Shown in pieces: positions 32,647 to 42,520 of a stretch of 64,000 bases of DNA (its first letter is position 1; each line of letters opens with the position of its first letter). This stretch comes from Streptomyces violaceoruber. GTDB taxonomy: Bacteria; Actinomycetota; Actinomycetes; Streptomycetales; Streptomycetaceae. Both the position numbers and the translations under genes were made by a program. The notes beneath the pieces are model-generated. The model had not been told where the DNA came from, searched no databases, and saw nothing but the letters and a program-made list of their open reading frames with translations. The stretch covers positions 744,001 through 808,000 of the forward strand of contig NZ_CP137734.1 of the NCBI RefSeq assembly GCF_033406955.1, in the 5' to 3' direction.

Positions 32647-34893
32647 GTGGCTACCTTCCTGTACCGACTGGGCCGGACCGCCTTCCGGCGGCGCTGGCTC
32701 GTGACCTTGTTGTGGGTGGTGGTCCTCGGTGGTGTCGGTCTCGGCGCCGCCAAGGCGCCGGCCGCCGGTGACGACGGCACGTCGTTCATGCCCGGCATCG
32801 AGGCCCAAAAGGCGTTCGACCTGATCGGTGAGCGATTCCCCGGTTCGGACGCCAACGGTGCGAACGCACGCGTGGTCTTCATCGCTCCCGACGGGGAGAA
32901 GGTGACGGCCGGCGACTACCGCATGGCCGTCGACGAGCTGGTGTCCACGGTCGCCGAGGGCGCCCAGGTGGACAGCGCCGTCGACCCCTTCAAGGCCGAC
33001 GCGGTCAGCAAGGACGCCTCGACCGCGTACGCCACGGTCAACTACAAGGTCAAGGCCGACGACCTGACCGACGCCAGCAAGGACGGCCTCGAGAAGGCCG
33101 TCGACCAGGCCCGCGGATCGGGGCTCACGGTAGAGGTGGGCGGCACCGCTCTCGCCTCACAGCCCGCCGCGGGAGGCTCGGCCGAGGCCATCGGCATCGC
33201 CCTCGCCGCCGTCGTCCTGCTGATCACCTTCGGGTCCCTGGCCGCGGCCGGGCTGCCGCTGCTCACCGCCGTCATCGGCGTCGGTGTCAGCATGTGCGCG
33301 ATCCTCGCTCTTGGCAGCACCCTGGGGCTGACCATGACCACCGGCACTCTCGCCTCGATGCTCGGACTCGCGGTCGGCATCGACTACGCCCTCTTCGTGG
33401 TCTCCCGCTACCGCGAGGAACGCGCGAACGGGCACGCCCCGCGGGAAGCGGCGGGCCTGGCGGTCGGCACGGCCGGCTCCGCCGTGGTCTTCGCCGGTCT
33501 GACGGTGATCATCGCGCTCGTCGGCTTGACGGTGATCGGCGTGCCGATGCTGACCAAGATGGGCCTGTGCGCCGCCGGAGCGGTCGCCATCGCGGTCCTG
33601 GTCGCCCTGACCCTGGTCCCCGCGCTGCTCGGCATGTGGCCGAACGCCGTCCTCTCCCGCAGGGTCCGCAAGTTCCGCGAGGCGGACAAGCGGGACGGCA
33701 ACGCCAAGCACCACTCCGAGACCCCCGACAACGGCGGCACACGTTGGGCCCGCTTTGTGATGAGGCGGCCGGTGGCGGTTCTCGTCCTGGGTGTGGCGGT
33801 TCTGGGGGTCCTGGCGCTGCCCGCCACCCACTTGGAGATGGGCATGCCCGGTGACGAGGCGAAGCCCACGTCGACAACGGAGCGGCGGGCCTACGACGCG
33901 CTGGCCGACGGCTTCGGGGCGGGCTTCAACGGACCACTGACCGTCGTCGCCGACGTCAAGGACGCCACGGACCCTCAGGCGGCCGCAGCAACAATGGCCG
34001 AGCAGATCAAGGACACTGACGGCGTTGTGTCCGTCACGCCCCCGCAGTTCAACGAGGCCGGGGACACCGCACTGTTCTCCGCTGTCCCGGCCACCGGCCC
34101 CAACACGGAGGCCACGAAGGAGATCGTCCAGATCATCCGGGCGGAGCGTCCCGGTCTGGAGGCGGACACGGGCGCGACCTTCGAGGTCACCGGCAGCACC
34201 GCGATGAACATCGACGTCGCACAGGCACTGCAGGACGCCCTGGTGCCCTACCTGGCCGTCATCGTCCTCTTGTCCCTGCTGCTGCTTCTGATCGTCTTCC
34301 GCTCGATCCTTGTCCCCGTCAAGGCGGCCCTGGGGTTCCTGCTGTCGGTACTCGCCTCGCTCGGTACGGTCGTCGCGGTCTTCCAGTGGGGCTGGGGCGC
34401 CGAGCTGCTGGGTGTGGAGCAGACCGGCCCGATCATGAGTCTCATGCCGATCTTCCTGGTGGGCATCGTGTTCGGCCTGGCGATGGACTACGAGGTCTTC
34501 CTCGTCGCCCGCATGCGCGAGGCGTACGTCCACGGTGAGCGCCCCGGCCAAGCCGTCGTGACCGGCTTCCGGCACAGCGCCCGCGTGGTCGCCGCCGCGG
34601 CCGTGATCATGATGGCGGTCTTCTCCGGCTTCATCGGTTCCGGCGAGTCCATGATCAAGACGATCGGGTTCGGCCTCGCCGTCGCCGTCCTCTTCGACGC
34701 CTTCGTGGTCCGTATGGCCCTGGTGCCCGCCGTGCTCGCCCTCCTGGGCGAGAAGGCCTGGTGGCTGCCCCGGTGGCTCGACAGGGTGCTTCCCAGGGTC
34801 GATGTCGAAGGCACGGCTCTCACCTCACAGACGCGTCCCTCCGCTTCGGTCGACGTCGAAGAGCACGCTCAGGAGCCGGCCCGCACTCTCTGA
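32647..34893 (+). CDS. MMPL/RND-superfamily membrane exporter, copy 1
   Basis: 748 residues with the two-repeat RND layout: TM1 (RWLVTLLWVVVLGGVGLGAA), a large extracytoplasmic domain, then five helices with the MMPL signature GLAVGIDYALFVVSRYREE. The same order recurs in the second half with GLAMDYEVFLVARMREAY. It exports lipids or hydrophobic compounds using the proton gradient. GTG 32647 is chosen since translation directly yields ATFLYRLGRTAFRRRW; GGAGAG lies 10 bases upstream. The longer open frame upstream crosses the GH2 remnant. It is followed by a hairpin and a two-component system. Confidence 0.9.
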   Translation: MATFLYRLGRTAFRRRWLVTLLWVVVLGGVGLGAAKAPAAGDDGTSFMPGIEAQKAFDLIGERFPGSDANGANARVVFIAPDGEKVTAGDYRMAVDELVSTVAEGAQVDSAVDPFKADAVSKDASTAYATVNYKVKADDLTDASKDGLEKAVDQARGSGLTVEVGGTALASQPAAGGSAEAIGIALAAVVLLITFGSLAAAGLPLLTAVIGVGVSMCAILALGSTLGLTMTTGTLASMLGLAVGIDYALFVVSRYREERANGHAPREAAGLAVGTAGSAVVFAGLTVIIALVGLTVIGVPMLTKMGLCAAGAVAIAVLVALTLVPALLGMWPNAVLSRRVRKFREADKRDGNAKHHSETPDNGGTRWARFVMRRPVAVLVLGVAVLGVLALPATHLEMGMPGDEAKPTSTTERRAYDALADGFGAGFNGPLTVVADVKDATDPQAAAATMAEQIKDTDGVVSVTPPQFNEAGDTALFSAVPATGPNTEATKEIVQIIRAERPGLEADTGATFEVTGSTAMNIDVAQALQDALVPYLAVIVLLSLLLLLIVFRSILVPVKAALGFLLSVLASLGTVVAVFQWGWGAELLGVEQTGPIMSLMPIFLVGIVFGLAMDYEVFLVARMREAYVHGERPGQAVVTGFRHSARVVAAAAVIMMAVFSGFIGSGESMIKTIGFGLAVAVLFDAFVVRMALVPAVLALLGEKAWWLPRWLDRVLPRVDVEGTALTSQTRPSASVDVEEHAQEPARTL

Positions 34894-34909
34894 CACAGAG
34901 TGCAGTCAT

Positions 34910-34946
34910 ACGCGCCGCGGTTCCGTTCGACGGTGCCGCGGCGCGT
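34910..34946 (+). terminator. Terminator hairpin between the MMPL and histidine kinase genes
   Basis: A perfect 11-bp stem, ACGCGCCGCGG and CCGCGGCGCGT, with a 15-base loop, 17 bases after the exporter stop codon. Confidence 0.6.
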
Positions 34947-34986
34947 CTGTCACCCTGAACCGGCAGTCTCACCTCGGAGTATGACG

Positions 34987-36180
34987 ATGAGTGCACGATG
35001 GCGGAACCGCATCACGGACCGCCCCCACACGGTCGAGACCCTGACCATGGGTCTGCTGCTCGCCTTCACCCTGGGCGGCGTCATCCTCACCCGGGCCGTC
35101 GCCGTCGAGGAGCCGGTCGAATTCTGGCCCGGCCTCGCACTGTCCGTCCTCGCCTGCGCGGCACTGCTTCGCCGCCGCAGCCGCCCTCTTCTGGTCCTCC
35201 TGGTGACCACGGGTTGCGTCATCGCGGAGGGGTTTCTGGGGTACCTCCTGACGCCGCTGCTCATGGGGCCGATGCTGGTCGCGCAGTACACCGTGAGTCT
35301 GCGTCCCGATCGCAGGACCACCTGGTCCAGCGCTCTCGCGGCCGCGGCCGGGATCGCCTGCACCGGCTTCGTCGTCACGGACGCGCACGAGTGGATCATC
35401 GGCTTGGTCAATCCGGCGGCCTGGGTCCTGATGGCCGCCCTCTTCGGGAGCTACGTGCGCGTCCGCCGCGAGTACGCCATGGCCCGCGCGGAGCATGCTG
35501 CCCAGGAGCGGGACGAGGAGGCGCGGCGACGGGTGATCCACGAGCGCATGCGCATCGCCCGGGAGCTGCACGACGTGGTCGCCCATCATCTCGCGCTGGC
35601 CAACGCCCAGGCCGGCACCGCCGCACATCTGGCCCGGACCCACCCCGACCAGGCCATCGTCATGATCGAGAAGTTGCCGGACGTAACCGCCTCTGCGCTT
35701 CGCGAGCTCAAGGCCACCGTCGGGCTGCTGCGTCAGGAGACCGACGCCAAGGAACTGGCTCCCGCGCCGGGCCTCGAACAATTGCCACGCCTGGTCGAGA
35801 CATGCGCGTCCGCGGGTCTCGACGTCACCATCACCACCGAGGGACGACCACACGCGCTCACGCCCGGCCTGAACCTCACGGCCTACCGGATCGTCCAAGA
35901 GGCGCTTACCAACGTGACAAAGCACGCTGCCACACCCTCCGCACGGGTACGGCTGATCTACACCCCCCACTACCTCACACTCACCGTCACCAACGACATC
36001 GGCTCACGTCCCACATCCGCTGCGGACATCCACGGCCGTGGTCGTGGCTTCGGGCTGCTCGGCATGCGCGAGCGGGCTCTGTCAGCGGGCGGAACCTTTC
36101 ACGCCGGCCCACGGCCCGGAGGCGGATTCGAAGTCGCCTGCTCCCTCCCCCTTCCCCGCTCCGAGGAAAGCACCTCATGA
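34987..36180 (+). CDS. Sensor histidine kinase (NarL-type partner, HisKA_3 family)
   Basis: 397 residues. Five or six N-terminal hydrophobic helices form a membrane sensor; a coiled segment then leads to the phospho-acceptor H-box IARELHDVVAHHLALANAQA (His in ELHD) and a HATPase domain ending GFGLLGMRERALSAGGTF. This is the typical Streptomyces kinase for LuxR-type response regulators. ATG 34987 is preferred over 34981 because GGAG at 34976 is 7 bases away. The stop overlaps the regulator start (ATGA). It lies downstream of the MMPL exporter, which is a likely target. Confidence 0.9.
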   Translation: MSARWRNRITDRPHTVETLTMGLLLAFTLGGVILTRAVAVEEPVEFWPGLALSVLACAALLRRRSRPLLVLLVTTGCVIAEGFLGYLLTPLLMGPMLVAQYTVSLRPDRRTTWSSALAAAAGIACTGFVVTDAHEWIIGLVNPAAWVLMAALFGSYVRVRREYAMARAEHAAQERDEEARRRVIHERMRIARELHDVVAHHLALANAQAGTAAHLARTHPDQAIVMIEKLPDVTASALRELKATVGLLRQETDAKELAPAPGLEQLPRLVETCASAGLDVTITTEGRPHALTPGLNLTAYRIVQEALTNVTKHAATPSARVRLIYTPHYLTLTVTNDIGSRPTSAADIHGRGRGFGLLGMRERALSAGGTFHAGPRPGGGFEVACSLPLPRSEESTS

Positions 36181-36854
36181 CCATCCGCGTTCTGCTCGCA
36201 GACGACCAGGCGCTGCTCCGCGCCACCTTCCGCATCCTCATCGACTCCGACCCCCATATGACCGTCGTGGCTGAGGCAGCCGACGGGCAGGAAGCTGTGG
36301 CACTCACTCTCGAGCACCGTCCTGACGTCGTCCTCATGGACATTCGCATGCCCGGCACCGACGGACTGGCGGCCACGGCCGGCATCTGCGCCCGCACGGA
36401 CCTGTCGGGCACCCGGGTCCTGATCCTCACCACGTTCGAGGACGACGAGAACGTCGCCCTCGCACTCCGGTCCGGGGCCAGCGGGTTCCTCGGCAAGGAC
36501 GTCGGCCCCGATGTCCTGCTGGCAGGCATCCGTACCGTGGCGGCGGGAGACTCCCTGCTCTCGCCTACGGCCACCCGGGCATTGATCACCCGCTTCCTGG
36601 CCTCACCGACCGACGACGTGCCCCTCGCCGCGCCGGAGCGTCTCGCCCTGCTCACCGAGCGGGAACGGGAGGTCATGGCGCTGGCCGCGCTGGGCAAGTC
36701 GAACCAGGAGATCGCCGACCACCTGGTCGTCAGTCCCCTGACCGTGCGCAGCCACGTCTCCCGTGCGATGACGAAGCTCAACGCCCGCGACCGTGCCCAA
36801 CTGGTCGTGATCGCCTACCAGAGCGGCCTTGTCCGACCCAACCTCGGCAGTTGA
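36177..36854 (+). CDS. NarL/FixJ-family response regulator
   Basis: 225 residues. The receiver domain (1-120) has the acidic pair in LLADDQALL, the phosphorylation site D in VVLMDIRMPG near 55 and K in GKDVGPD. The C-terminal LuxR helix-turn-helix is LTEREREVMALAALGKSNQEIADHLVVSPLTVRSHVSRAMTKL. It is translationally coupled to the kinase. A target could be the upstream exporter. Confidence 0.93.
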   Translation: MTIRVLLADDQALLRATFRILIDSDPHMTVVAEAADGQEAVALTLEHRPDVVLMDIRMPGTDGLAATAGICARTDLSGTRVLILTTFEDDENVALALRSGASGFLGKDVGPDVLLAGIRTVAAGDSLLSPTATRALITRFLASPTDDVPLAAPERLALLTEREREVMALAALGKSNQEIADHLVVSPLTVRSHVSRAMTKLNARDRAQLVVIAYQSGLVRPNLGS

Positions 36855-37282
36855 CACGAGATCGACGCGAAGGGGGCGGCCGCCCGGGCCGCGAGGGTGA
36901 ACACTCGGGATACTGAACCTTGCTCGCAGACAAGCGTCATGCCGGCAGACCACCACTGACGTGGATCGGCTGTCGTGATGAGCGGCAATGACGCCGACGC
37001 GTGGGCCGCGATTCAGTCTGCCGTGAACCGACCTCTTGGTCGACGAGAACGCGCGAAGGCATTGGTCGGCTCGCACCGGCTGCTGGACGGTGCGAGCGAG
37101 GAGGTCGTGTCGACGGACTGGACGACATGAAGCCGGTGACGAGCCACCCTGCGACGGTGCGTGACCTGTGCGGCGGACCGCTCGCCCGGGATGGCCGTCC
37201 ATGCGGGCCTCGTCACGCGAGCCCGTTGCACGCGGCGCTCGGCCCCGCAGGCCAGGGCTCGAACCCTCCCCGACAACCACAC
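36855..37282. other. Intergenic stretch without a supported gene
   Basis: About 430 bases between the response regulator and the aldo/keto reductase promoter. Frames present on either strand resemble no family and lack ribosome sites. Confidence 0.5.
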
Positions 37283-37313
37283 TTGACCTGGAGCGCGCTC
37301 CAGATCCGAGCAT
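37283..37313 (+). promoter_or_regulatory. MerR-type promoter with palindromic operator
   Basis: TTGACC is followed after 19 bases by GAGCAT. Inside the spacer is a perfect 16-bp palindrome, CTGGAGCGCGCTCCAG (37288-37303). The overlong spacer carrying a dyad is the hallmark of MerR-activated promoters. The -10 ends about 7 bases before the ATG at 37320, so the mRNA is likely leaderless. The regulator is presumably the MerR protein at 38281-38628. Confidence 0.75.
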
Positions 37314-37319
37314 GGGGAC

Positions 37320-38258
37320 ATGAACATCACAGACCCCCAGATCGTCCTTGGAACGATGGACTTCGGCACCCGCGTCGACCCCGGCCAAGCCTTCGCGATC
37401 CTCGACTCCTTCGTCGCCGGCGGCGGCGTCTGGCTCGACACCGCGAACTGCTACTCCTTCTGGACCGACCCAAGTGGCGTCGGCGGCGCCAGCGAGCGCC
37501 TCATCGGCGAGTGGCTGCGGGCGCGACCGAGCGCGCGCGACGCGGTGCGGATCGCGACGAAGGTCCGGCAGAACCCGCTTGTCCCGCATTCCTGGCCGGC
37601 AAGTGCCGAAGGGCTTTCCGCCCGCGCCGTCCACGCCGGCGTGGAGGAGAGCCTGGGCCGTCTCGGAATCGATCACGTCGATCTCCTCTGGGCTCACGCC
37701 GAGGACCGCACCGTGCCGCTGGAGGAGACGGTCGGCGCCTTCGGCGAGCTGGTCGCGAAGGGAGTGGCTCTACGGGTCGGGGCTGCGAATCATGCTGCCT
37801 GGCGCGTCGAGCGCGCCCGGTCACTCGCCCGGGAGCAGGGCGTTGAACCGTGGACCGCCCTGCAACTGCGCCACTCACTCGTTCAGCCACGCCCGCTCAC
37901 CCCCCTGGCGGAGAGCGGCCATCGCCTGCTCGCTGACGAGGACCTGGACCTCGCGCAATCGGAAGGGCTCACCATGTGGTCGTACAGCTCGCTGATGTGG
38001 GGTTCCTACGTGCGCGCGGACAAGCCGCTTCCGCAGACTTATGATCATCCCGGTACCACCCGGGTGCTCTCGGTCCTGGACGACGTGGCCGGCGAGCTGG
38101 CGGCCACGAGGAACCAGGTCGTCCTCGCATGGCTGATGCGCCGGGGGATCGACCCCATCGTCGGCGTGAGCCGGGTGGAGCAGATCGAGGAGGCACTCGC
38201 CGCACGCCGTGTGCGGCTCGGCGACGAGCACCTGGCGCGCTTCGCCGAGGCGCGGTAG
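37320..38258 (+). CDS. Aldo/keto reductase
   Basis: 312 residues of the TIM-barrel AKR family, which reduces carbonyls with NADPH. The catalytic tetrad can be placed as D40, Y45 (DTANCYSFW), K81 (ATKVRQNP) and H126 (LLWAHAEDR). The C-terminal VGVSRVEQIEEAL is the cofactor-binding end. The ATG lies just behind the -10 of a MerR-type promoter. The gene is co-transcribed with its presumed regulator 22 bases downstream. Confidence 0.92.
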   Translation: MNITDPQIVLGTMDFGTRVDPGQAFAILDSFVAGGGVWLDTANCYSFWTDPSGVGGASERLIGEWLRARPSARDAVRIATKVRQNPLVPHSWPASAEGLSARAVHAGVEESLGRLGIDHVDLLWAHAEDRTVPLEETVGAFGELVAKGVALRVGAANHAAWRVERARSLAREQGVEPWTALQLRHSLVQPRPLTPLAESGHRLLADEDLDLAQSEGLTMWSYSSLMWGSYVRADKPLPQTYDHPGTTRVLSVLDDVAGELAATRNQVVLAWLMRRGIDPIVGVSRVEQIEEALAARRVRLGDEHLARFAEAR

Positions 38259-38280
38259 CGGCGGTCACAAAAGGAGTCCC

Positions 38281-38628
38281 ATGACCACCCTCACCCCGGC
38301 CGCGGCCGCCGACCGCACCGGCGTCTCCATCGACACGCTGCGCTACTACGAGCGCGAAGGGCTCATCGGCCCTGTCCGGCGTTCCACCGGCGGGCGCCGG
38401 GAGTACACGGAGGAAGACGTCTTCTGGATCGGCCTGGTCACGTGCTTCCGCGAGGCCGGCCTCGGCATCGCGGACCTGCGGGGGTTCGTCGCCATCCTGC
38501 GCGGCGAGCACTCTCCGCAGGACCGGGTCGCCTTCCTTCGCGAGCGCCGTACCGCCCTGGAACAGCGGGTGGCGGCACTGTGCCGGGCCATGGAGGTCCT
38601 CGACGACAAGATCGCCTACTACAGCTGA
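38281..38628 (+). CDS. MerR-family transcriptional regulator
   Basis: 115 residues. The N-terminal winged helix TGVSIDTLRYYEREGLIGPVRRSTGGRREYTEEDVFWIGLV (about 13-54) is diagnostic of MerR, and a dimerisation coiled coil follows. No cysteine cluster for metal binding is present, so a small-molecule or carbonyl signal is likelier. AAAAGGAG precedes the ATG. It probably regulates its own operon through the palindrome at 37288-37303. Confidence 0.93.
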   Translation: MTTLTPAAAADRTGVSIDTLRYYEREGLIGPVRRSTGGRREYTEEDVFWIGLVTCFREAGLGIADLRGFVAILRGEHSPQDRVAFLRERRTALEQRVAALCRAMEVLDDKIAYYS

Positions 38629-38800
38629 GCGCCGGGGGCTCCGCACTCAGCTCGTGCCCTACCCATCGCCCTCGATGGCTCGGATCCTTGGCCGGGCAAG
38701 TGATCGTCTGGCTGGTGCGGGCAGGCTGCCTTCAGGTCGTGACCGTGGAGGTGAGCATTCACACCCGGTGCCACGACCGCTGACGTCACCCGTCACACCA

Positions 38801-39061
38801 TCATCCCAGAACACCAACTGCCTGGATCAGATGCTCTCTCAGCGGCCGTGGCAGCTCGGGGGCAGCGGCACGTGGTTCGGACAGTACGCTCGCGACCTGA
38901 ACGACTCCCACGGCTCGGCCCGTTGCCACCTGGTCGAGCGTTTCCTCGTACGTGGTGTCCAGTGGGTCGGCGTTGAAGCAGCCGCGCTCATCCATCTCCG
39001 TGTATTTACGCAGGGCGGTTCGCCAGCCGGAATTGGCGGAGGTTTCCTTGCCTAGTTCCAT
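38801..39061 (-). CDS. Hypothetical protein or gene fragment
   Basis: An 86-residue frame (MELGKETSANSGWRTALRKY... ending LIQAVGVLG) with fairly normal codon use but no recognisable family and no ribosome site. The AT-richer surroundings and nearby remnants suggest it may be the end of a lost gene. The remaining sequence between 39062 and about 39790 holds no supported gene. Confidence 0.3.
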   Translation of the reverse strand: MELGKETSANSGWRTALRKYTEMDERGCFNADPLDTTYEETLDQVATGRAVGVVQVASVLSEPRAAAPELPRPLREHLIQAVGVLG

Positions 39062-39799
39062 GTCGCGGTCGAAGTCTGGTGATCATCTCCGGCTGTCGGA
39101 GAGAGACGTCGAGCGCGAACGCACCGACGGACCCCGTCCGAGCATGCGTCTTACTGGGCGGCCCTGCCCACCCCCACCGTCATTCACGTTACGTATGGTT
39201 TCCATCCGTCCCGTGGATGACGCCCTCCGCGAGCGGGCGGCGGTCTCGCGCAGCCAGATGTGGGCCGCGTCGTGGGTGTGGACCGGGTGCCATCACAACG
39301 CCTCGCTCAGCGGCACCGCCTCGTAGGGCGGCTCCACCACGCGTACGCGGCGAGCGGGGCGAGGAGGTGTGCAAATCCACATCGCCATGACCGACCTCAT
39401 GGCCCGCCGCCTCACCGGCGAGAACACCATCTCCTGGCGCGACCCGGCACCGCAGACCAAACAGATGATTTCGGGATGAAACAACGGGAGAAAACGACCT
39501 CTAAGCAGGACTTCTCCGTTATCCCGACCGGTGCGATCTGAACATCGACGTGCGCACCGCGCCCGGCTTCGAGGCCATGACGCCGCGACGCTTGCCCGCG
39601 AGGGCGTCGCCGAGCGGGATGCGGAGCTGCCCGTCCCGAAGCCGTCCAAGGTCGCCCCCATCGCAGTGTGGCCGCCGCTTCCGCTCCCGCCTCGCCGGAC
39701 TCCCCAGGAGTACGGCGTCTACCAGCGGGCCGTGCTCAATGTCCTGGGCGCTGACGTGCCATACCCGTTCGAGTTCTCTCCAGGATCCCTTCCCAACAC

Positions 39800-40080
39800 G
39801 TACGGGGAGCGCACGGCCCGCGCCATCCGGGACGCCGGCAATGAGGCGATCTTCCACCCGACCGACGTGAGCGACGAAGAGCCTTGGGCCGCCGCGGTGG
39901 ACGTCGTTCGCAGCGCCTACGGCCCCGTCTCCGCTCTCGTCTCCGATGCCTACGCCGTGCGCGTCGCCCCCCGCCCACGACACCACACTCGATCAATGGA
40001 ACCAGCAACTCGGCGTCACGCTGACGGGCGCCTTCCTCGGCTTCCGTGCCTGCTTGGACGATCAGCGTGCCACTCGCGGC
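39800..40080 (+). pseudogene. Decayed short-chain dehydrogenase (SDR) fragment
   Basis: One frame gives RTARAIRDAGNEAIFHPTDVSDEEPWAAAVDVVRSAYGPVSALVSDAYAVRVAP, the beta-strand/NAG-like region of an SDR. After a frameshift near 39970 the next frame gives TTLDQWNQQLGVTLTGAFLGFRACL, the following SDR helix. The catalytic YxxxK part is absent. Confidence 0.7.
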
Positions 40081-40251
40081 AGCGCCGTCCGGACTTGGAA
40101 GCGACGGGCGAAGGAAACAAGGTCAGGTGATCACCGGCACGGGACTCCGTCGGTGCCAGCCGGTGCGGGTGGGTACCGGGATAGAATCCCGGCGCCCGAC
40201 GGTGCTCGGCAGGACGCGTCGGGGCAACCGCTCTCCCCGTAAGGACCAGGC

Positions 40252-41439
40252 ATGACCGTCGTTGAACCGACTCCCGGTGCCGACCGGGTCAGCATCCAAC
40301 GGCTGCGCCGCCGTTTGGAAAGGCTGATCGGTGTCGCCGCCACCGAGGGGAACGAACTCGTCGCGCTGCGCAACGGCGACGAGATCTTCCCCGCCATGCT
40401 GGGGGCGATCCGGGCGGCCGAGCACACGATCGACATGATGACGTTCGTGTACTGGCGCGGGCAGATAGCCCGCGACTTCGCCGCCGCTCTCGCCGACCGG
40501 GCCCGGTCGGGAGTACGGGTCCGGCTGCTGCTGGACGGCTTCGGCGCCAAGGAGATCGAACAGGACCTGCTGGACGCTATGGAGGCCGCGGGAGTACAGA
40601 TCGCCTGGTTCCGTAAACCGCTGTGGCTGTCGCCGTTCAAGCAGAACCACCGCTGCCACCGCAAGGCCCTCGTCATTGACGAGCACACTGCCTTCACCGG
40701 AGGCGTCGGCATCGCCGAGGAGTGGTGCGGCGACGCCCGCGGCCCCGGCGAGTGGCGCGACACCCACGTCCAGGTGCGCGGCCCGGCCGTGGACGGCGTC
40801 GCCGCCGCCTTCGCCCAGAACTGGGCCGAGTGCCACGACGAGTTGTACGACGACCGGGACCGGTTCTCCGATCACACCCAGCCCGGCACATCCATCGTCC
40901 AGGTGGTGCGCGGTTCGGCCAGCTTCGGTTGGCAGGACATGCAGACCCTCATCCGCGTCATGCTCACCTCCGCGGAGCACCGCTTCCGCCTGGCGACCGC
41001 CTACTTCGCCCCGGATACATACTTCATCGACCTGCTCTGCGCCACCGCCCGGCGCGGTGTCACGGTGGAGATCCTGCTCCCCGGCCCGCATACGGACCAG
41101 CGGGCCTGCCAACTGGCCGGCCAGTACCACTACACCCGTTTGCTGGACGCCGGGGTGTCAATTCGCGAGTACCAGCCGACCATGATGCACGCCAAGATCA
41201 TCACCGTGGACGGTCTGGCCGCCCTGATCGGGTCCACCAACTTCAACCGGCGCTCCATGGACCACGACGAGGAGATCATGCTCGCCGTCCTGGACCAGGA
41301 GTTCACCAACGGCCTGGACCGGGACTTCGACGCCGACCTGGAACGCAGCACCGCCATCGAGCCGACCCACTGGAAGCGCCGCGCCCCCCTGCGACGCCTC
41401 CGGGAGACGGCCGTCCTGCCCCTGCGCCGGTTCCTGTGA
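40252..41439 (+). CDS. Phospholipase D-family protein, cardiolipin synthase-like
   Basis: 395 residues with two HKD motifs: H136-x-K138-x4-D143 in CHRKALVIDEHTAFTGG and, in the second half, HAKIITVDGLAALIGSTNF. This arrangement is that of bacterial cardiolipin synthases, which condense phosphatidylglycerol or related lipids. It lacks the N-terminal membrane helices of ClsA, so it resembles ClsB/ClsC-type peripheral enzymes. AAGGACC precedes the ATG. It stands alone between a pseudogene and an IS element. Confidence 0.9.
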   Translation: MTVVEPTPGADRVSIQRLRRRLERLIGVAATEGNELVALRNGDEIFPAMLGAIRAAEHTIDMMTFVYWRGQIARDFAAALADRARSGVRVRLLLDGFGAKEIEQDLLDAMEAAGVQIAWFRKPLWLSPFKQNHRCHRKALVIDEHTAFTGGVGIAEEWCGDARGPGEWRDTHVQVRGPAVDGVAAAFAQNWAECHDELYDDRDRFSDHTQPGTSIVQVVRGSASFGWQDMQTLIRVMLTSAEHRFRLATAYFAPDTYFIDLLCATARRGVTVEILLPGPHTDQRACQLAGQYHYTRLLDAGVSIREYQPTMMHAKIITVDGLAALIGSTNFNRRSMDHDEEIMLAVLDQEFTNGLDRDFDADLERSTAIEPTHWKRRAPLRRLRETAVLPLRRFL

Positions 41440-41510
41440 ACTGACAGCGCGGGCCCACGCGGAACCCAACTGTGAGTGAAGCGCCCGGACTCGGGGGTGG
41501 GCGTGGCCTA

Positions 41511-41534
41511 CGAGTTGGTGCGTGATAGCGGGTG
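41511..41534 (+). repeat. Left terminal inverted repeat of the IS element
   Basis: 24 bases beginning CGAGTTGGTGCGTGATAGCG. It pairs with 42521-42544 at 23 of 24 positions. Confidence 0.85.
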
Positions 41535-41577
41535 AGGTGTCGTGCCAGGCGGATGGCATGATCCCGCTGTGGCGATC

Positions 41578-42490
41578 ATGGTCAATCGGGCAGTGCTGGC
41601 GCATCGGCGGTTCACGGGGCTCTCGGTCTCATCTTGCTTGTCTGGTCGAAGAGTTGGCCGAGCCTTGGCAGGCCGGGGTCGAAGGTCGTCGCCATGTGAC
41701 GCGGGGCGGGGCCAGGAAGCGGGCCGCGGGTGCCGGCGCCAGCCATCAGTTGGTGTTCGTCGACAGGCTGGTGGCCACGCTGATCCATCTGAGGCACGAC
41801 CTGCCGCGCTCAGTGCTGGGCCTGCTGTTCGGCGTCGACCGGTCCACGGTCACCCGGGCGATCGGAGAAGGGCGCGCGCTCCTGGCGGAGCGGGGGTGCG
41901 CGGTTCCCGACCGTCCCGGCCTGCGGCTGCGGACGCTGACGGATGTGTTTGCCTATGCCCAGGCTGAAGGCGTCGAGCTGCGTCTGGACGCCACCGAGAT
42001 CCAGGTCCGCCGGCCACCGGCCGGCCTCGGCGGACGCCGTGCCTTCGTCTCGGGCAAGAAGAAGCAGAACACGATGAAGGCCACCGTGGTTGCCGACCGG
42101 CGCGGCCGCACGTTATGGACCGATGCCCTGCGACCTGGGCGTATGCACGACGCGACGGCCGCACGCAACGAAGGCATCGCCGTCTGCTTCCGGCACTTCC
42201 CCGACGTCGAGGTCCTCCTGGACGACGGCTATCTCGGCCTGAGCCGCGACCACCGTGGCCAAGCCATCACACCGCCCAGAAAACCGCGGCCGGGAGCACT
42301 GCCCGGCAGGGTCGAGCAGTGGGAACGGGACCGCCACGGGCACTCCTCCGACCGCATCACCGTCGAACACGCTCTTGCCGATCACAAACGCTGGAAGCAA
42401 CTGACCCGCTGGACCCACCGCCGCGACCGCCTGCCCGACACTTACCGCGCCATCGCCGGCCCCGTCTCCGACCGCACCGCCAACGCCTGA
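41578..42490 (+). pseudogene. DDE transposase of the IS element, apparently frameshifted near its N-terminus
   Basis: The main frame gives LVFVDRLVATLIHLRHDLPRSVLGLLFGVDRSTVTRAIGE (helix-turn-helix), LDATEIQVRRP (first Asp), KKKQNTMKATVVAD, RPGRMHDATAARNEGI, LLDDGYLGL (second Asp) and SSDRITVEHALADHKRWKQL (Glu), the DDE_4/HARBI1-like transposase pattern. The expected N-terminus (MVNRAVLAHRRFTGLS from 41578) is in another frame from SHLACLVEELAEPW; they join across about 41625. This may be inactivation or programmed frameshifting. Confidence 0.7.
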
Positions 42491-42520
42491 CAACCGGCCA
42501 CGGCAAGGCCGAACACGCCG

